Origin: Bradyrhizobium campsiandrae
Lineage (GTDB): Bacteria > Pseudomonadota > Alphaproteobacteria > Rhizobiales > Xanthobacteraceae
Reading direction: 5' to 3'
Assembly: GCF_014529705.1 (NCBI RefSeq)
Contig: NZ_JAANIH010000085.1
Span: forward strand, 1-33,332
Length of the DNA: 33,332 nucleotides
Positions 24,797 to 33,200 of the stretch are shown piece by piece (position 1 is the first letter of the stretch; the number at the start of each line of letters is the position of its first letter). The position numbers and the translations under genes are program-made. The notes beneath the pieces were generated by a model that was not told where the DNA came from, did no database searches, and saw only the letters and a list, made by a program, of their open reading frames with translations.

Positions 24797-26583
24797 AGTG
24801 CCGGCAGCCTCACCACGAAGCGCGCCCCTGCAACTGTCGGCGCGCCGTCTTCGTCGGCGGGGCCGGCGCGGTTCTCGGCCCAGATGCGTCCGCCATGAGC
24901 GTCGACGATCTGCTTGGAGATCGACAGGCCGAGGCCGGAGTTCTGGCCAAAGCCCTGATGCGGCCGGTCGGTGTAGAAGCGCTCGAAGATGCGCTCCAGG
25001 GCGTCATCGCGAATGCCCGGGCCGTCGTCGTCGACCACGATCTCGATCTCGCCGCGGGTGCGGCGGCAGGTGAGCCGCACCTTGCTGCCGGGTTCAGAAA
25101 ACGACTGCGCGTTGGCGAGCAGGTTGGAGACCACTTGCCCGAGCCGCGAATCATGGCCGCTGACCGCGAACGTGTCAGTCGGACTGCGGCCCTCGAAGCG
25201 CGCCTCGACGGCGACGTCGTGGCCGAGCTTGGTTTCGTTGGCGACAGCGACCAGCGTGCCGAGGAGCCGTCTGAGATCGACCGGGATCGCATCCTGCCGC
25301 TGCAATTCAGCGTCGAGGCGGCTTGCATCGGAAATGTCCGAGATCAGCCGGTCGAGCCGCTTGACGTCATGCTCGATCACCTCGAGCAGGCGGGCGCGGC
25401 TGTTCTCGTTGCGCGCCAGCGGCATCGTCTCGACCGCAGAGCGCAAGGAGGTCAGTGGATTCTTCAGTTCGTGGGCGACGTCGGCGGCGAACATTTCGAT
25501 CGCCTCGATCCGCTTGTAGAGCGCGCTGGTCATGTCGCGCAACGCGCCGGAGAGATGGCCGATTTCGTCGCGGCGGCGGGTGAAGTCGGGGATCTCGACG
25601 CGGGTCTTGATGCGGCGGCGGACCCGCTCGGCGCTGTCGGCGAGCCGGCGTACGGGCCCTGCGATCGTGCTCGCAAGCAGCAGCGACAGCATGATCATGA
25701 CGGCTGCGGCGACGCCGCCGACCTTGAGGATCGCGAGGCGCTCGGCGGTGACCATCTGGTCGATTTCGTCACCCTGGGTCGACAGCATCAGTGCGCCGTG
25801 GATGGCGCGCGCACGCTGCACCGGGACCGCCACCGAGACGATCACCTCGCCGCGCGCATTGACCCGCACCATCGAGCGCTTCTGGCCCTGCAGCGCATCG
25901 GCCACTTCGACATAGCCCTTGCCGTTCTCGCGGCCGAGTTCGCGGTAGAGCGGCAGGTCGCCGCGGTTCAGATAGGTTCGCACCGGGACCATGATGCGTT
26001 CAGCCAGGCCCGGCTTTTCCGACAGCGGCGGCAGCGGAAAGCCCCGCACGCTGTCGAGATCGCGGCTGTCGAGCAGCACGCTGCCGTTGGGATCGAAAAT
26101 CCGCGCACGGGTCTTGGTCGGCGAGATCAGCGTGCTCAGCACCGGCGCCACGCGCTCGGGATTGATCGGAAAATCCAGCGAATCATCCATTCCGCCATAG
26201 CTCTCGCCGAGCTTCAGGTCGAGCAGCTTCTCGGGGTCGACGGTGATCGCATTGGTCTGCACCGTCGCCGATGCGCCGATGGCACCGGCGATGATCTCGG
26301 CCTGCACCAGCAGGCTCTGCGCACGCGCGTCGATCAGGCCGGCGCGGAACTGCGACAGATAAAGGATGCTCGCGACCAGAGCGACGAGGCCCGCGAGGTT
26401 GAGCGAGACGATGCGGCGGGTCAGGCTGGAGAAGGACAGCGCGAAGAAGAACTGGCCGGCGCGCTTGAGCCAGTTCAGCGGGCCCCAGCCCTTCGAAACA
26501 GGCTTGTCCTCATGATCCGAGGCGCCGTGGGATGCGGTCTCCTCGGCGTTCGAACTTGGATCACCCTGCGTTCGGTCAAGCAA
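24793..26583 (-). CDS. chvG: sensor histidine kinase ChvG/ExoS type
   Basis: This 596-aa inner-membrane kinase has a cytoplasmic tail, helix 1 (about residues 59-78), a periplasmic sensor of about 200 residues, helix 2 (about 286-306), HAMP, then the phospho-accepting His371 in FAADVAHELKNPLTSLR. The N-box SNLLANAQ (Asn491), G1 box DDDGPGI and G2 box NSGLGLSI follow, so it appears fully active. ChvG responds to acid or cell-envelope conditions and phosphorylates ChvI; in rhizobia it is needed for symbiosis and controls exopolysaccharide. The likely start is TTG 26583: an in-frame stop lies two codons upstream and no ATG precedes helix 1. The gene follows chvI after 196 bp and overlaps hprK by 4 bp. 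Confidence 0.96.
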   Translation of the reverse strand: MLDRTQGDPSSNAEETASHGASDHEDKPVSKGWGPLNWLKRAGQFFFALSFSSLTRRIVSLNLAGLVALVASILYLSQFRAGLIDARAQSLLVQAEIIAGAIGASATVQTNAITVDPEKLLDLKLGESYGGMDDSLDFPINPERVAPVLSTLISPTKTRARIFDPNGSVLLDSRDLDSVRGFPLPPLSEKPGLAERIMVPVRTYLNRGDLPLYRELGRENGKGYVEVADALQGQKRSMVRVNARGEVIVSVAVPVQRARAIHGALMLSTQGDEIDQMVTAERLAILKVGGVAAAVMIMLSLLLASTIAGPVRRLADSAERVRRRIKTRVEIPDFTRRRDEIGHLSGALRDMTSALYKRIEAIEMFAADVAHELKNPLTSLRSAVETMPLARNENSRARLLEVIEHDVKRLDRLISDISDASRLDAELQRQDAIPVDLRRLLGTLVAVANETKLGHDVAVEARFEGRSPTDTFAVSGHDSRLGQVVSNLLANAQSFSEPGSKVRLTCRRTRGEIEIVVDDDGPGIRDDALERIFERFYTDRPHQGFGQNSGLGLSISKQIVDAHGGRIWAENRAGPADEDGAPTVAGARFVVRLPAL

Positions 26584-26632
26584 TGCTTACGCCCACGTTA
26601 GGACAGCTCGTTGCGACGGTTCCCGCATTCTA

Positions 26633-26680
26633 GAGCATGATCCGGAAAAGTGTGCAGCGGTTTTCCAAAAGATCATGCTC
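26633..26680. repeat. rhizobial palindromic element between chvI and chvG
   Basis: GAGCATGATC (26633-26642) and GATCATGCTC (26671-26680) are perfect 10-bp arms; inner CGGAAAA and TTTTCC also pair in part. The TAGAGCATGATCCGGAAAAG form is one I know as a widely dispersed alphaproteobacterial intergenic repeat. It could form an RNA hairpin in the chvI-chvG transcript and tune expression of chvG relative to chvI. Confidence 0.85.
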
Positions 26681-26779
26681 AAACAAGCAACTGAAGCGCG
26701 ACTGCGCTTCGGAGCTATCCCGGTCCCGATGGAATCAGAACCGGGTTTGAGCTCTGCTCTTCGTGAAGGCGCAAGCGCC

Positions 26780-27481
26780 TCAGGCTTCCTTGAAGCGGTA
26801 GCCGACGCCGTAGAGCGTCTCGATCATCTCGAAATCGTTGTCGACCACCTTGAACTTCTTGCGCAGCCGCTTGATGTGGCTGTCGATGGTGCGGTCGTCG
26901 ACATAGACCTGGTCGTCATAGGCGGCGTCCATCAGCGCGTTGCGGCTTTTGACCACACCGGGCCGGGTCGCCAGCGCCTGCAGGATCAGGAATTCGGTGA
27001 CGGTCAGCGTCACCGGCTCGTTCTTCCAGGTGCAGGTATGCCGTTCCGGATCCATGCGCAAAAGGCCGCGGTCGAGCGCCTTGGCATCATTCTCCTTCGG
27101 CGCGACGGTCGGATCCTTTGGCGCCGAGCGGCGCAGCACGGCCTTGACGCGTTCGACCAAAAGGCGCTGCGAGAACGGTTTGCGGATGAAATCGTCCGCG
27201 CCCATCTTGAGGCCGAACAGCTCGTCGATCTCTTCGTCCTTGGACGTCAGGAAGATCACCGGCAGGTCGGACTTCTGCCTGAGCCGGCGCAGCGTCTCCA
27301 TGCCGTCCATGCGCGGCATCTTGATGTCGAGGATGGCGAGGTCGGGCTGGGTGGTGCGAAAGCCGTCCAGCGCGGAGGCGCCGTCGGTATAAGTCATGAT
27401 GCGGTAGCCTTCGGCTTCCAGCGCGATCGAGACGGATGTGAGAATGTTGCGGTCGTCGTCGACCAAAGCGATTGTGGGCAT
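26780..27481 (-). CDS. chvI: response regulator ChvI, OmpR family
   Basis: This 233-aa protein has a receiver domain (acidic pocket DDD at residues 8-10, phospho-acceptor Asp52 in LAILDIKMPRMDG, Thr/Ser near 79-80 in FLTSKDEE, Lys101 in RKPFS) and a winged-helix output domain (about 130-230: LTVTEFLILQALATRPG, IDSHIKRLRKKF, ETLYGVGYRF). ATG 27481 (MPTIALVDDD) is supported by AGAGAGG upstream; a longer open frame to 27706 is not coding-like. Partner of ChvG. In related bacteria ChvI controls envelope, acid-stress and polysaccharide genes. Here pckA is on the opposite strand about 4 kb away, whereas in many relatives it is the immediate divergent neighbour. Confidence 0.97.
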   Translation of the reverse strand: MPTIALVDDDRNILTSVSIALEAEGYRIMTYTDGASALDGFRTTQPDLAILDIKMPRMDGMETLRRLRQKSDLPVIFLTSKDEEIDELFGLKMGADDFIRKPFSQRLLVERVKAVLRRSAPKDPTVAPKENDAKALDRGLLRMDPERHTCTWKNEPVTLTVTEFLILQALATRPGVVKSRNALMDAAYDDQVYVDDRTIDSHIKRLRKKFKVVDNDFEMIETLYGVGYRFKEA

Positions 27482-27722
27482 GAGCCTCTCTGCTTTCTGC
27501 TTTCCGTTTGGGTCGTGGCTTAAACGGCGAGCAATCCAGTGATGCGCCGCATACATGGGTGCCGAATTTGGCGTTCGAACCTTGTCACCGAGCAATGCAA
27601 GCTGGGCTGAAGTGTGACCAAGTTCCACGAAACACGGCGGATTCGCCGCAGATCGACCCATAACCGGGCTCGGGTTTACCCGAAAAAAGGCCCGCCTTGC
27701 AACCACCTAAGCCGAGAAAGCC

Positions 27723-28469
27723 ATGCAACCGACCCCCGATTTCAGCCCCCAAAAGCTCGCCAAATCGCTGCTGAGGCGGTCGCGGCAGGGGGCGCTCGCA
27801 ACCCTCATGCCTGAGTGCGGCGATCCCTATTGTTCCCTGGTCAATCTGGCGAGCCACCCCGACGGCTCGCCGATCCTGCTGATCTCGCGATTGGCGGTTC
27901 ATACCAAGAATATTCTCGCAGACAGTCGGGTCTCCCTGATGCTGGACGAGCGCTCCGCGGGAGACCCCCTGGAAGGCGCCCGGATCATGCTCTCGGGCCG
28001 GGCCGAACTGGCCGAAGATGAGAAGGATCTGCTGGAACGACGGTATCTTAATGCCCATCCGTCGGCGGAGGCCTTTGTCTCGTTTAAGGATTTTTCTTTT
28101 TTCCGGATCCGTCCCACGGGAACCCATCTGGTGGCCGGCTTCGGCCGAATCGTCGATCTCAGGCCGGAGCAGTTCCTGACCGATCTATCCGGTGCCGAGG
28201 ACTTGATGGCGGCGGAGGCGGGGGCGGTTGCGCATATGAATGCCGACCACCGCGACGCCATGGGTCTGTACGCAACCAAGCTTCTGGGGGCGGCCGCGGG
28301 CGACTGGCGCTGCACCGGCTGCGACCCCGAAGGCCTCGACATGCAGGACGGCCAGACCGCGCTGCGGCTGGATTTCCCGGAGCGGGTCACCGATGGCACG
28401 GCGCTGCGCAAGATGCTGGTCCGTCTGGCGTCCGAAGCGCGCGCCAAGACGGATCGGGAGATCGACTAG
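27723..28469 (+). CDS. HugZ-like FMN/heme-utilisation family protein
   Basis: This 248-aa cytoplasmic protein has a split-barrel pyridoxamine-phosphate-oxidase-like N-terminal domain (about residues 10-150: GALATLMPECGDPYCSLVNL, ILLISRLAVHTKNI, RIRPTGTHLVAGFGRI). The C-terminal DUF2470 domain (about 160-240) contains VAHMNADHRDAMGLYA. This two-domain order is that of HugZ/HutZ proteins, which bind FMN or heme and in some bacteria degrade heme to release iron. The MNADHRDA motif is the usual family signature. No heme-uptake genes are linked, so the ligand is uncertain. Start ATG 27723 follows GAGAAAG. The 241-bp gap before it holds the chvI promoter region and its own. Confidence 0.88.
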   Translation: MQPTPDFSPQKLAKSLLRRSRQGALATLMPECGDPYCSLVNLASHPDGSPILLISRLAVHTKNILADSRVSLMLDERSAGDPLEGARIMLSGRAELAEDEKDLLERRYLNAHPSAEAFVSFKDFSFFRIRPTGTHLVAGFGRIVDLRPEQFLTDLSGAEDLMAAEAGAVAHMNADHRDAMGLYATKLLGAAAGDWRCTGCDPEGLDMQDGQTALRLDFPERVTDGTALRKMLVRLASEARAKTDREID

Positions 28470-28558
28470 CAGCTGGACTGGCTGCGGCACATTGAACGCC
28501 GCACCCCGCCGCTGCGACCCAAGATCGTCATCGGTTCTGAGGTTGGCAGCGAGGGTTC

Positions 28559-31153
28559 ATGAGGCGTCGTCGTTCGGCATGGGTCGCAGGCCTGGCGCTT
28601 GCGATCACCGCATCGCTCACCACCCCCAGCCTTGCCCAGAAAGGCGATCTTTCGGCCCAGAGCGCGCGGATCAACGCGCTGAGAACGGCCGGGAAATATG
28701 CGGAAGCGCTGCCGTTGGCGGAAGCCATGGTGGCCTCGCTCGAGAAGACCGGCAACAACCGCGATCTTGCCGCCGCGCTCAACAACCTCGCGCAGATCGA
28801 CGCCGATCAGGGACGGGATGATCAGGCCGAGCCCGTCTACAAGCGCGCCATCGCACTGATGGAGAAGGGGACCGGCCTCGACAGTGTCGAGATTGCGCCG
28901 GTGCTGAACAATCTCGCCGCGCTCTATCAGCGGCAGGGCCGCTTCACGGATGCCGAACCGCTGTTCAGGCGCGCGCTGGCCATTCGCGAAAAGGCGCTGT
29001 CGCGCGAGCATCCCGATGTCGGCCAGTCCCTCAACAATCTTGCCACACTCTATGTGAAACAGGAACACTTCGCGGAGGCCGAGCCGCTGTTCCAGCGTGC
29101 GCTCGCGATCTTCCAGAAGGTCGGCGGCCCCGAGCACCCCGCGGTTGCGACGCTCCTGAACAATCTCGGCCAGCTTGATCGCGATCTCGGCCGCGACGCC
29201 GATGCCGAAGCGCCGATCAGGCGGTCGCTGGCGATTCGCGAAAAGGTGCTCGGGCCTGAGCATCCCGATGTCGCCCGTTCGCTGAACAATCTCGCCGGCC
29301 TCTACGAGCACCAGCAGCGCTATGTCGATGCCGAGCCGCTGTATCGCCGCGCGCTCGCCATCCGCGAGCGGGCGCTTGGGCCCGATCATCCTGATGTCGC
29401 GACATCGACCAGCAATCTCGCTTATTTCCTCCATGTGTCCGGGCGCACCGCCGACGCGCTGCCGCTTGCCGAAAAGACGCTTGCAAGCGGCCGCGCGCAG
29501 CTGCGCGTGGTGCTGCCCATCCTGTTTGCAGCACGCCAGCAATCCCTGTTGCCGGATGACAAGGCGCTGGACGAGGCGCTTGCCGCAATCCAGCGCGGCA
29601 CGCAATCCTCCGCCGCGTCGGCCGTGAACAAACTCGCGGTGCGACTGGCTGCCGGCAGCGACCGGCTCGCCGAGCTGGTGCGCAAGGATCAGGATCTTGC
29701 CGCCGAATCCGAGGCGCTCGACAAGTCGATCATCGCGGCCGTGTCGAAATCATCGGCGCAGCGCGATGCCGGCTCCGAACAGCGCAGCCGAGCGCGCATC
29801 GCGGCGATTGCGAGCGAGCGCGCCGGCCTGCAGAAGACGCTCGCCGTCGAATTCCCGGACTACGCCTCGCTCTCCAACCCGCTGCCGCTGACGGTCAGGG
29901 AGGTGCAGCCGCTGCTGTCGGCCGATGAAGCCATGGTGCTCTACTCCGTCGTCGACAAGCGCAGCTATGTCATCGCGATCACGCGGGAGCGTGCCGAGTG
30001 GAAGGAGATTCCGCTCGGCGCGGACGCACTGGCGCAGAAGGTCACGGCGTTCCGCCGAGGTCTCGATGTCGGCAAGGCCCGCGATGGCTCCGGCAAATCG
30101 GGGCTGTTCGACCTCGCGCTGGCCAACGAGCTCTATGTGACGCTGCTCGGTCCGGTCGAGGCACTGACCAACGACAAGCGCAGCCTGCTCACGGTGCCAT
30201 CGGGCGCGCTGACGGCACTGCCGTTTCATCTGCTCGTCACCGAGTCGCCGCAAGCTGCCATCCCTGCTACGCTCGAAGGCTATCGCAGCGCCGCCTGGCT
30301 GTTGCGGCGTCAGGCCGTCTCGGTGCTGCCGTCGGTGGTCAGCTTGAAATCCTTGCGCGCCTTTGCGCGCAAGGACGAGGGCGTCAAGCCGATGACCGGC
30401 TTTGGCGATCCCGTGTTCAATCCGGCCGAGGGCGGGCCTTCCGACCGCCGCGCCGCGGGCGGCAAGGTTGCTGCGCGTAGCATCGCGACATCGGCCTATA
30501 CCGACTTCTGGCGCGGCGCAGGTGTCGATCGCGCGCGGCTTGCGCAAGCGCTGCCGCAGCTTCCGGACACGGCGGACGAGTTGAACGCCGTGGCGAAAGA
30601 TGTCGGTGCGGCCGATGGCGACATTCATCTCGGCCGCGATGCCAGCGAGGCGACGCTCAAGCGCGCGCCGCTTGCGCAATACAGCATCATCTACTTTGCA
30701 ACCCATGGTCTCGTCGCCGGTGATATCAAGGGTGTGGGCGAGCCGTCGCTGGCGCTGTCGATTCCCGACCAGCCTTCCGAGCTCGACGACGGTTTGCTGA
30801 CGGCAAGCGAAGTGGCGCAGCTCAAGCTCAACGCAGATTGGGTCGTGCTGTCGGCCTGCAACACGATCGCCGGCGACAAGCCCGGTGCGGAGGCCTTATC
30901 GGGGCTGGCGCGCGCCTTCTTCTATGCTGGTGCACGCGCGCTCCTGGTCTCGCATTGGGCGGTCGACTCAGAGGCTGCCACGCGCCTGACCACTTCGACT
31001 TTCGATCTGCTCAAAAACGAACCAGGAATCGGCAGAGCCGAAGCGCTGCGGCGCGCGATGTTAACGTATGTTGATGACACATCGTCGCCCCGCAATGCCT
31101 ACCCCGCGATGTGGGGGCCGTTCGCGCTCATTGGCGAAGGGGCGGTACGATAG
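28559..31153 (+). CDS. exported TPR-CHAT protein (caspase-like protease fold)
   Basis: This 864-aa protein has a signal peptide (MRRRRSAWVAGLALAITAS, cleavage near SLAQ). About six to seven TPR repeats of 42 residues follow (about residues 35-310, with NNLAALYQRQGRF and AEPLFRRALAIREKAL), then a helical linker (310-450) and a C-terminal CHAT domain (about 540-862). The caspase-type dyad is intact: His716 in YFATHGLVAG and Cys767 in VLSACNTIAG. The end carries the usual family features LARAFFYAGARALLVSHWAV and AYPAMWGPFALIG. CHAT domains are cysteine peptidases related to separase and caspases; in bacteria they act in stress, defence or death pathways. Export implies a periplasmic substrate, unlike known cytosolic CHAT defence effectors. 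Start ATG 28559 follows GCGAGGG. Confidence 0.9.
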   Translation: MRRRRSAWVAGLALAITASLTTPSLAQKGDLSAQSARINALRTAGKYAEALPLAEAMVASLEKTGNNRDLAAALNNLAQIDADQGRDDQAEPVYKRAIALMEKGTGLDSVEIAPVLNNLAALYQRQGRFTDAEPLFRRALAIREKALSREHPDVGQSLNNLATLYVKQEHFAEAEPLFQRALAIFQKVGGPEHPAVATLLNNLGQLDRDLGRDADAEAPIRRSLAIREKVLGPEHPDVARSLNNLAGLYEHQQRYVDAEPLYRRALAIRERALGPDHPDVATSTSNLAYFLHVSGRTADALPLAEKTLASGRAQLRVVLPILFAARQQSLLPDDKALDEALAAIQRGTQSSAASAVNKLAVRLAAGSDRLAELVRKDQDLAAESEALDKSIIAAVSKSSAQRDAGSEQRSRARIAAIASERAGLQKTLAVEFPDYASLSNPLPLTVREVQPLLSADEAMVLYSVVDKRSYVIAITRERAEWKEIPLGADALAQKVTAFRRGLDVGKARDGSGKSGLFDLALANELYVTLLGPVEALTNDKRSLLTVPSGALTALPFHLLVTESPQAAIPATLEGYRSAAWLLRRQAVSVLPSVVSLKSLRAFARKDEGVKPMTGFGDPVFNPAEGGPSDRRAAGGKVAARSIATSAYTDFWRGAGVDRARLAQALPQLPDTADELNAVAKDVGAADGDIHLGRDASEATLKRAPLAQYSIIYFATHGLVAGDIKGVGEPSLALSIPDQPSELDDGLLTASEVAQLKLNADWVVLSACNTIAGDKPGAEALSGLARAFFYAGARALLVSHWAVDSEAATRLTTSTFDLLKNEPGIGRAEALRRAMLTYVDDTSSPRNAYPAMWGPFALIGEGAVR

Positions 31154-31434
31154 GGCGGCGCGGCTTTGTGCGTCGCAAAACAGGAAGCAACGCTGAAACG
31201 GCCGTTTGGTTGCGCGATCATTCGCAATTTTTGCACGCGCCCGCACAAGGCTGACATGCGCGACGTTTGGCGCGGTCCTTGAATAAACCAAATCCTACGG
31301 GATCAGCTTGGCAACGCCAGCGTTCATCAGTATTAGGTCGTCCAACCGAGGCCGGACGGCCAATAATTCACGGTGACCGCGATGGCGCCAGAGCTTGGTC
31401 GCGCTGTGCGTTGCGGGTTCTAGGAGGATTCTTC

Positions 31435-33051
31435 GTGCAAGAGACGGGCGTGCGCAACGGTGCCTTCGGCGCCGACAAATTCGGCTTAAAGAATCTCAAG
31501 CGGGTTCACTGGAACCTCGGTGCGCCGCAGCTCTACCAATACTCGCTCGCTGCAGGCGAGGCGGTGCTGTCAGCCGACGGCGCACTGTGTGCCGACACGG
31601 GCGAGTTCACGGGCCGCAGCCCGAAGGACAAGTTTACGGTGCGTGATGCCACCACCGACAAGAAGATGTGGTGGGCCGGCAACCAGTCGATCACGTCAGA
31701 GCAGTTCGAGACGCTCTATCAGGACTTCCTCAAGCACGCCGAAGGCAAGAGCCTGTTCGCGCAGGACCTCTACGGCGGCGCCGACCCGGCCTACCGGATC
31801 AAGACCCGCGTCTTCACCGAACTCGCCTGGCACTCCCTGTTCATCCGCACATTGCTGATCCGCCCCGAAGCGATCGAGCTGTCGACCTTTGTGCCCGAAC
31901 TCACCATCATCGACATGCCGAGCTTCCGCGCCGATCCGAAGCGTCATGGTTGCAAGTCGGAGAACGTCGTCGCGATCGACTTCGCCCGCAAGATCGTGCT
32001 GATCGGCGGCTCCTATTACGCCGGCGAGATGAAGAAGTCGGTCTTCACCACGCTCAACTACTATCTGCCCGAGCGCGGCGTCATGCCGATGCATTGCTCG
32101 GCCAATGTCGGCGCCAAGGGCGACACCGCGATCTTCTTCGGCCTGTCAGGCACCGGCAAGACCACGCTGTCGGCCGATCCCAACCGCACGCTGATCGGCG
32201 ACGACGAGCACGGCTGGGGCCCGAACGGCGTCTTCAACTTCGAAGGCGGCTGCTACGCCAAGTGCATCAAGCTGTCGCAGGAAGCCGAGCCGCAGATCTA
32301 TGCCGCCTCGACCCGCTTCGGTGCCGTGCTCGAGAATTGCGTGCTCGATGAAGACACCCGCGTGGTCGATTTCGACGACGGCTCCAAGACCGAGAACACG
32401 CGCTCGGCCTATCCGCTCGACTTCATCCCGAACGCCTCGCGCACCGGCCGTGCGCCGCAGCCGAAGAACGTGGTGATGCTCGCCGCCGATGCCTTCGGCG
32501 TGCTGCCGCCGATCGCAAAGCTGTCGCCGGCGCAGGCGATGTATCACTTCCTCTCGGGCTACACTGCGAAGGTCGCCGGCACCGAGCGCGGTCTCGGCAA
32601 CGAGCCGCAGCCGGAATTCTCAACCTGCTTCGGCTCGCCGTTCCTGCCGCTCGACCCGAGCGTCTACGGCAACATGCTGCGCGACCTGATTGCGCAGCAC
32701 AATGTCGACTGCTGGCTGGTCAACACGGGATGGACCGGCGGCAAGTACGGCGTCGGCTCGCGGATGCCGATCAAGGTGACGCGCGCGCTGCTCACCGCGG
32801 CGCTCGACGGCTCGCTTCGCAACGTCGAATTCCGCACCGACAAATATTTCGGCTTCGCGGTCCCGACCGCGCTGCCGGGCGTGCCGAGCGAAATCCTCAA
32901 TCCGGTCAACACCTGGAAGGACAAGGACGAGTTCGACAAGACCGCACGCAGCCTGGTCGGCATGTTCCAGAAGAATTTTGCCAAGTTCGAGGCCCAGGTG
33001 GATGCCGAAGTGCGCGCGGCGGCTCCGGACGTGAAGCTCGCGGCGGAGTAA
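31435..33051 (+). CDS. pckA: phosphoenolpyruvate carboxykinase (ATP)
   Basis: This 538-aa ATP-type PEPCK converts oxaloacetate plus ATP to PEP, CO2 and ADP, the entry step of gluconeogenesis from organic acids. Signatures seen: TGEFTGRSPKDKFTV near the N-terminus, the kinase-1a P-loop GLSGTGKTTLSADP (residues 236 onward, Lys242), DDEHGW, the NFEGGCYAK motif and RMPIKVTRAL near the C-terminus. Translation most likely starts at GTG 31435, which has a strong TAGGAGGA site; the upstream open frame to 31267 is unlikely to be translated. The gene stands alone, with a 281-bp leader (31154-31434) in which I see no gene, and a strong terminator follows. Confidence 0.97.
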   Translation: MQETGVRNGAFGADKFGLKNLKRVHWNLGAPQLYQYSLAAGEAVLSADGALCADTGEFTGRSPKDKFTVRDATTDKKMWWAGNQSITSEQFETLYQDFLKHAEGKSLFAQDLYGGADPAYRIKTRVFTELAWHSLFIRTLLIRPEAIELSTFVPELTIIDMPSFRADPKRHGCKSENVVAIDFARKIVLIGGSYYAGEMKKSVFTTLNYYLPERGVMPMHCSANVGAKGDTAIFFGLSGTGKTTLSADPNRTLIGDDEHGWGPNGVFNFEGGCYAKCIKLSQEAEPQIYAASTRFGAVLENCVLDEDTRVVDFDDGSKTENTRSAYPLDFIPNASRTGRAPQPKNVVMLAADAFGVLPPIAKLSPAQAMYHFLSGYTAKVAGTERGLGNEPQPEFSTCFGSPFLPLDPSVYGNMLRDLIAQHNVDCWLVNTGWTGGKYGVGSRMPIKVTRALLTAALDGSLRNVEFRTDKYFGFAVPTALPGVPSEILNPVNTWKDKDEFDKTARSLVGMFQKNFAKFEAQVDAEVRAAAPDVKLAAE

Positions 33052-33072
33052 GAGCACTCTGTCTTCAATATG

Positions 33073-33101
33073 AAAGGGCGGCCGCGAGGCCGCCTTTTTT
33101 T
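33073..33101 (+). terminator. Rho-independent terminator of pckA
   Basis: A perfect 7-bp GC stem (GGCGGCC 33077-33083 with GGCCGCC 33088-33094) with loop GCGA is followed by seven T residues (33095-33101). It lies 22 bp after the pckA stop. Confidence 0.93.
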
Positions 33102-33144
33102 GCTTTTGGCGCTTGCGAGCACAGTCGCATGCGACATTCTCGGT

Positions 33145-33180
33145 GTCGTCCCGGCGAAGGCCGGGACCCATAACCACAGG
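33145..33180. repeat. short rhizobial hairpin repeat
   Basis: GTCCCGGC (33148-33155) pairs perfectly with GCCGGGAC (33160-33167) around GAAG, followed by CCATAACCACAGG. I recall this unit as highly repeated between Bradyrhizobium genes. It lies between the pckA terminator and the transposase end. Confidence 0.7.
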
Positions 33181-33200
33181 AAGTGGTTTGGCGAAGACTC

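Noticed and set aside
24895..26601. 568-codon plus-strand open frame opposite chvG
   Set aside because: Antisense shadow of the kinase gene, with His/Gly/Asp-biased composition and no domain.
27482..27706. N-terminal extension of the ChvI frame
   Set aside because: ChvI homologues begin at MPTIALVDDD, and AGAGAGG supports that start.
28466..29605. 379-codon minus-strand frame (and 202-1353 minus, 383 codons) with internal repeats
   Set aside because: The repeats only mirror the TPR repeats of the real plus-strand genes. Both are shadows.
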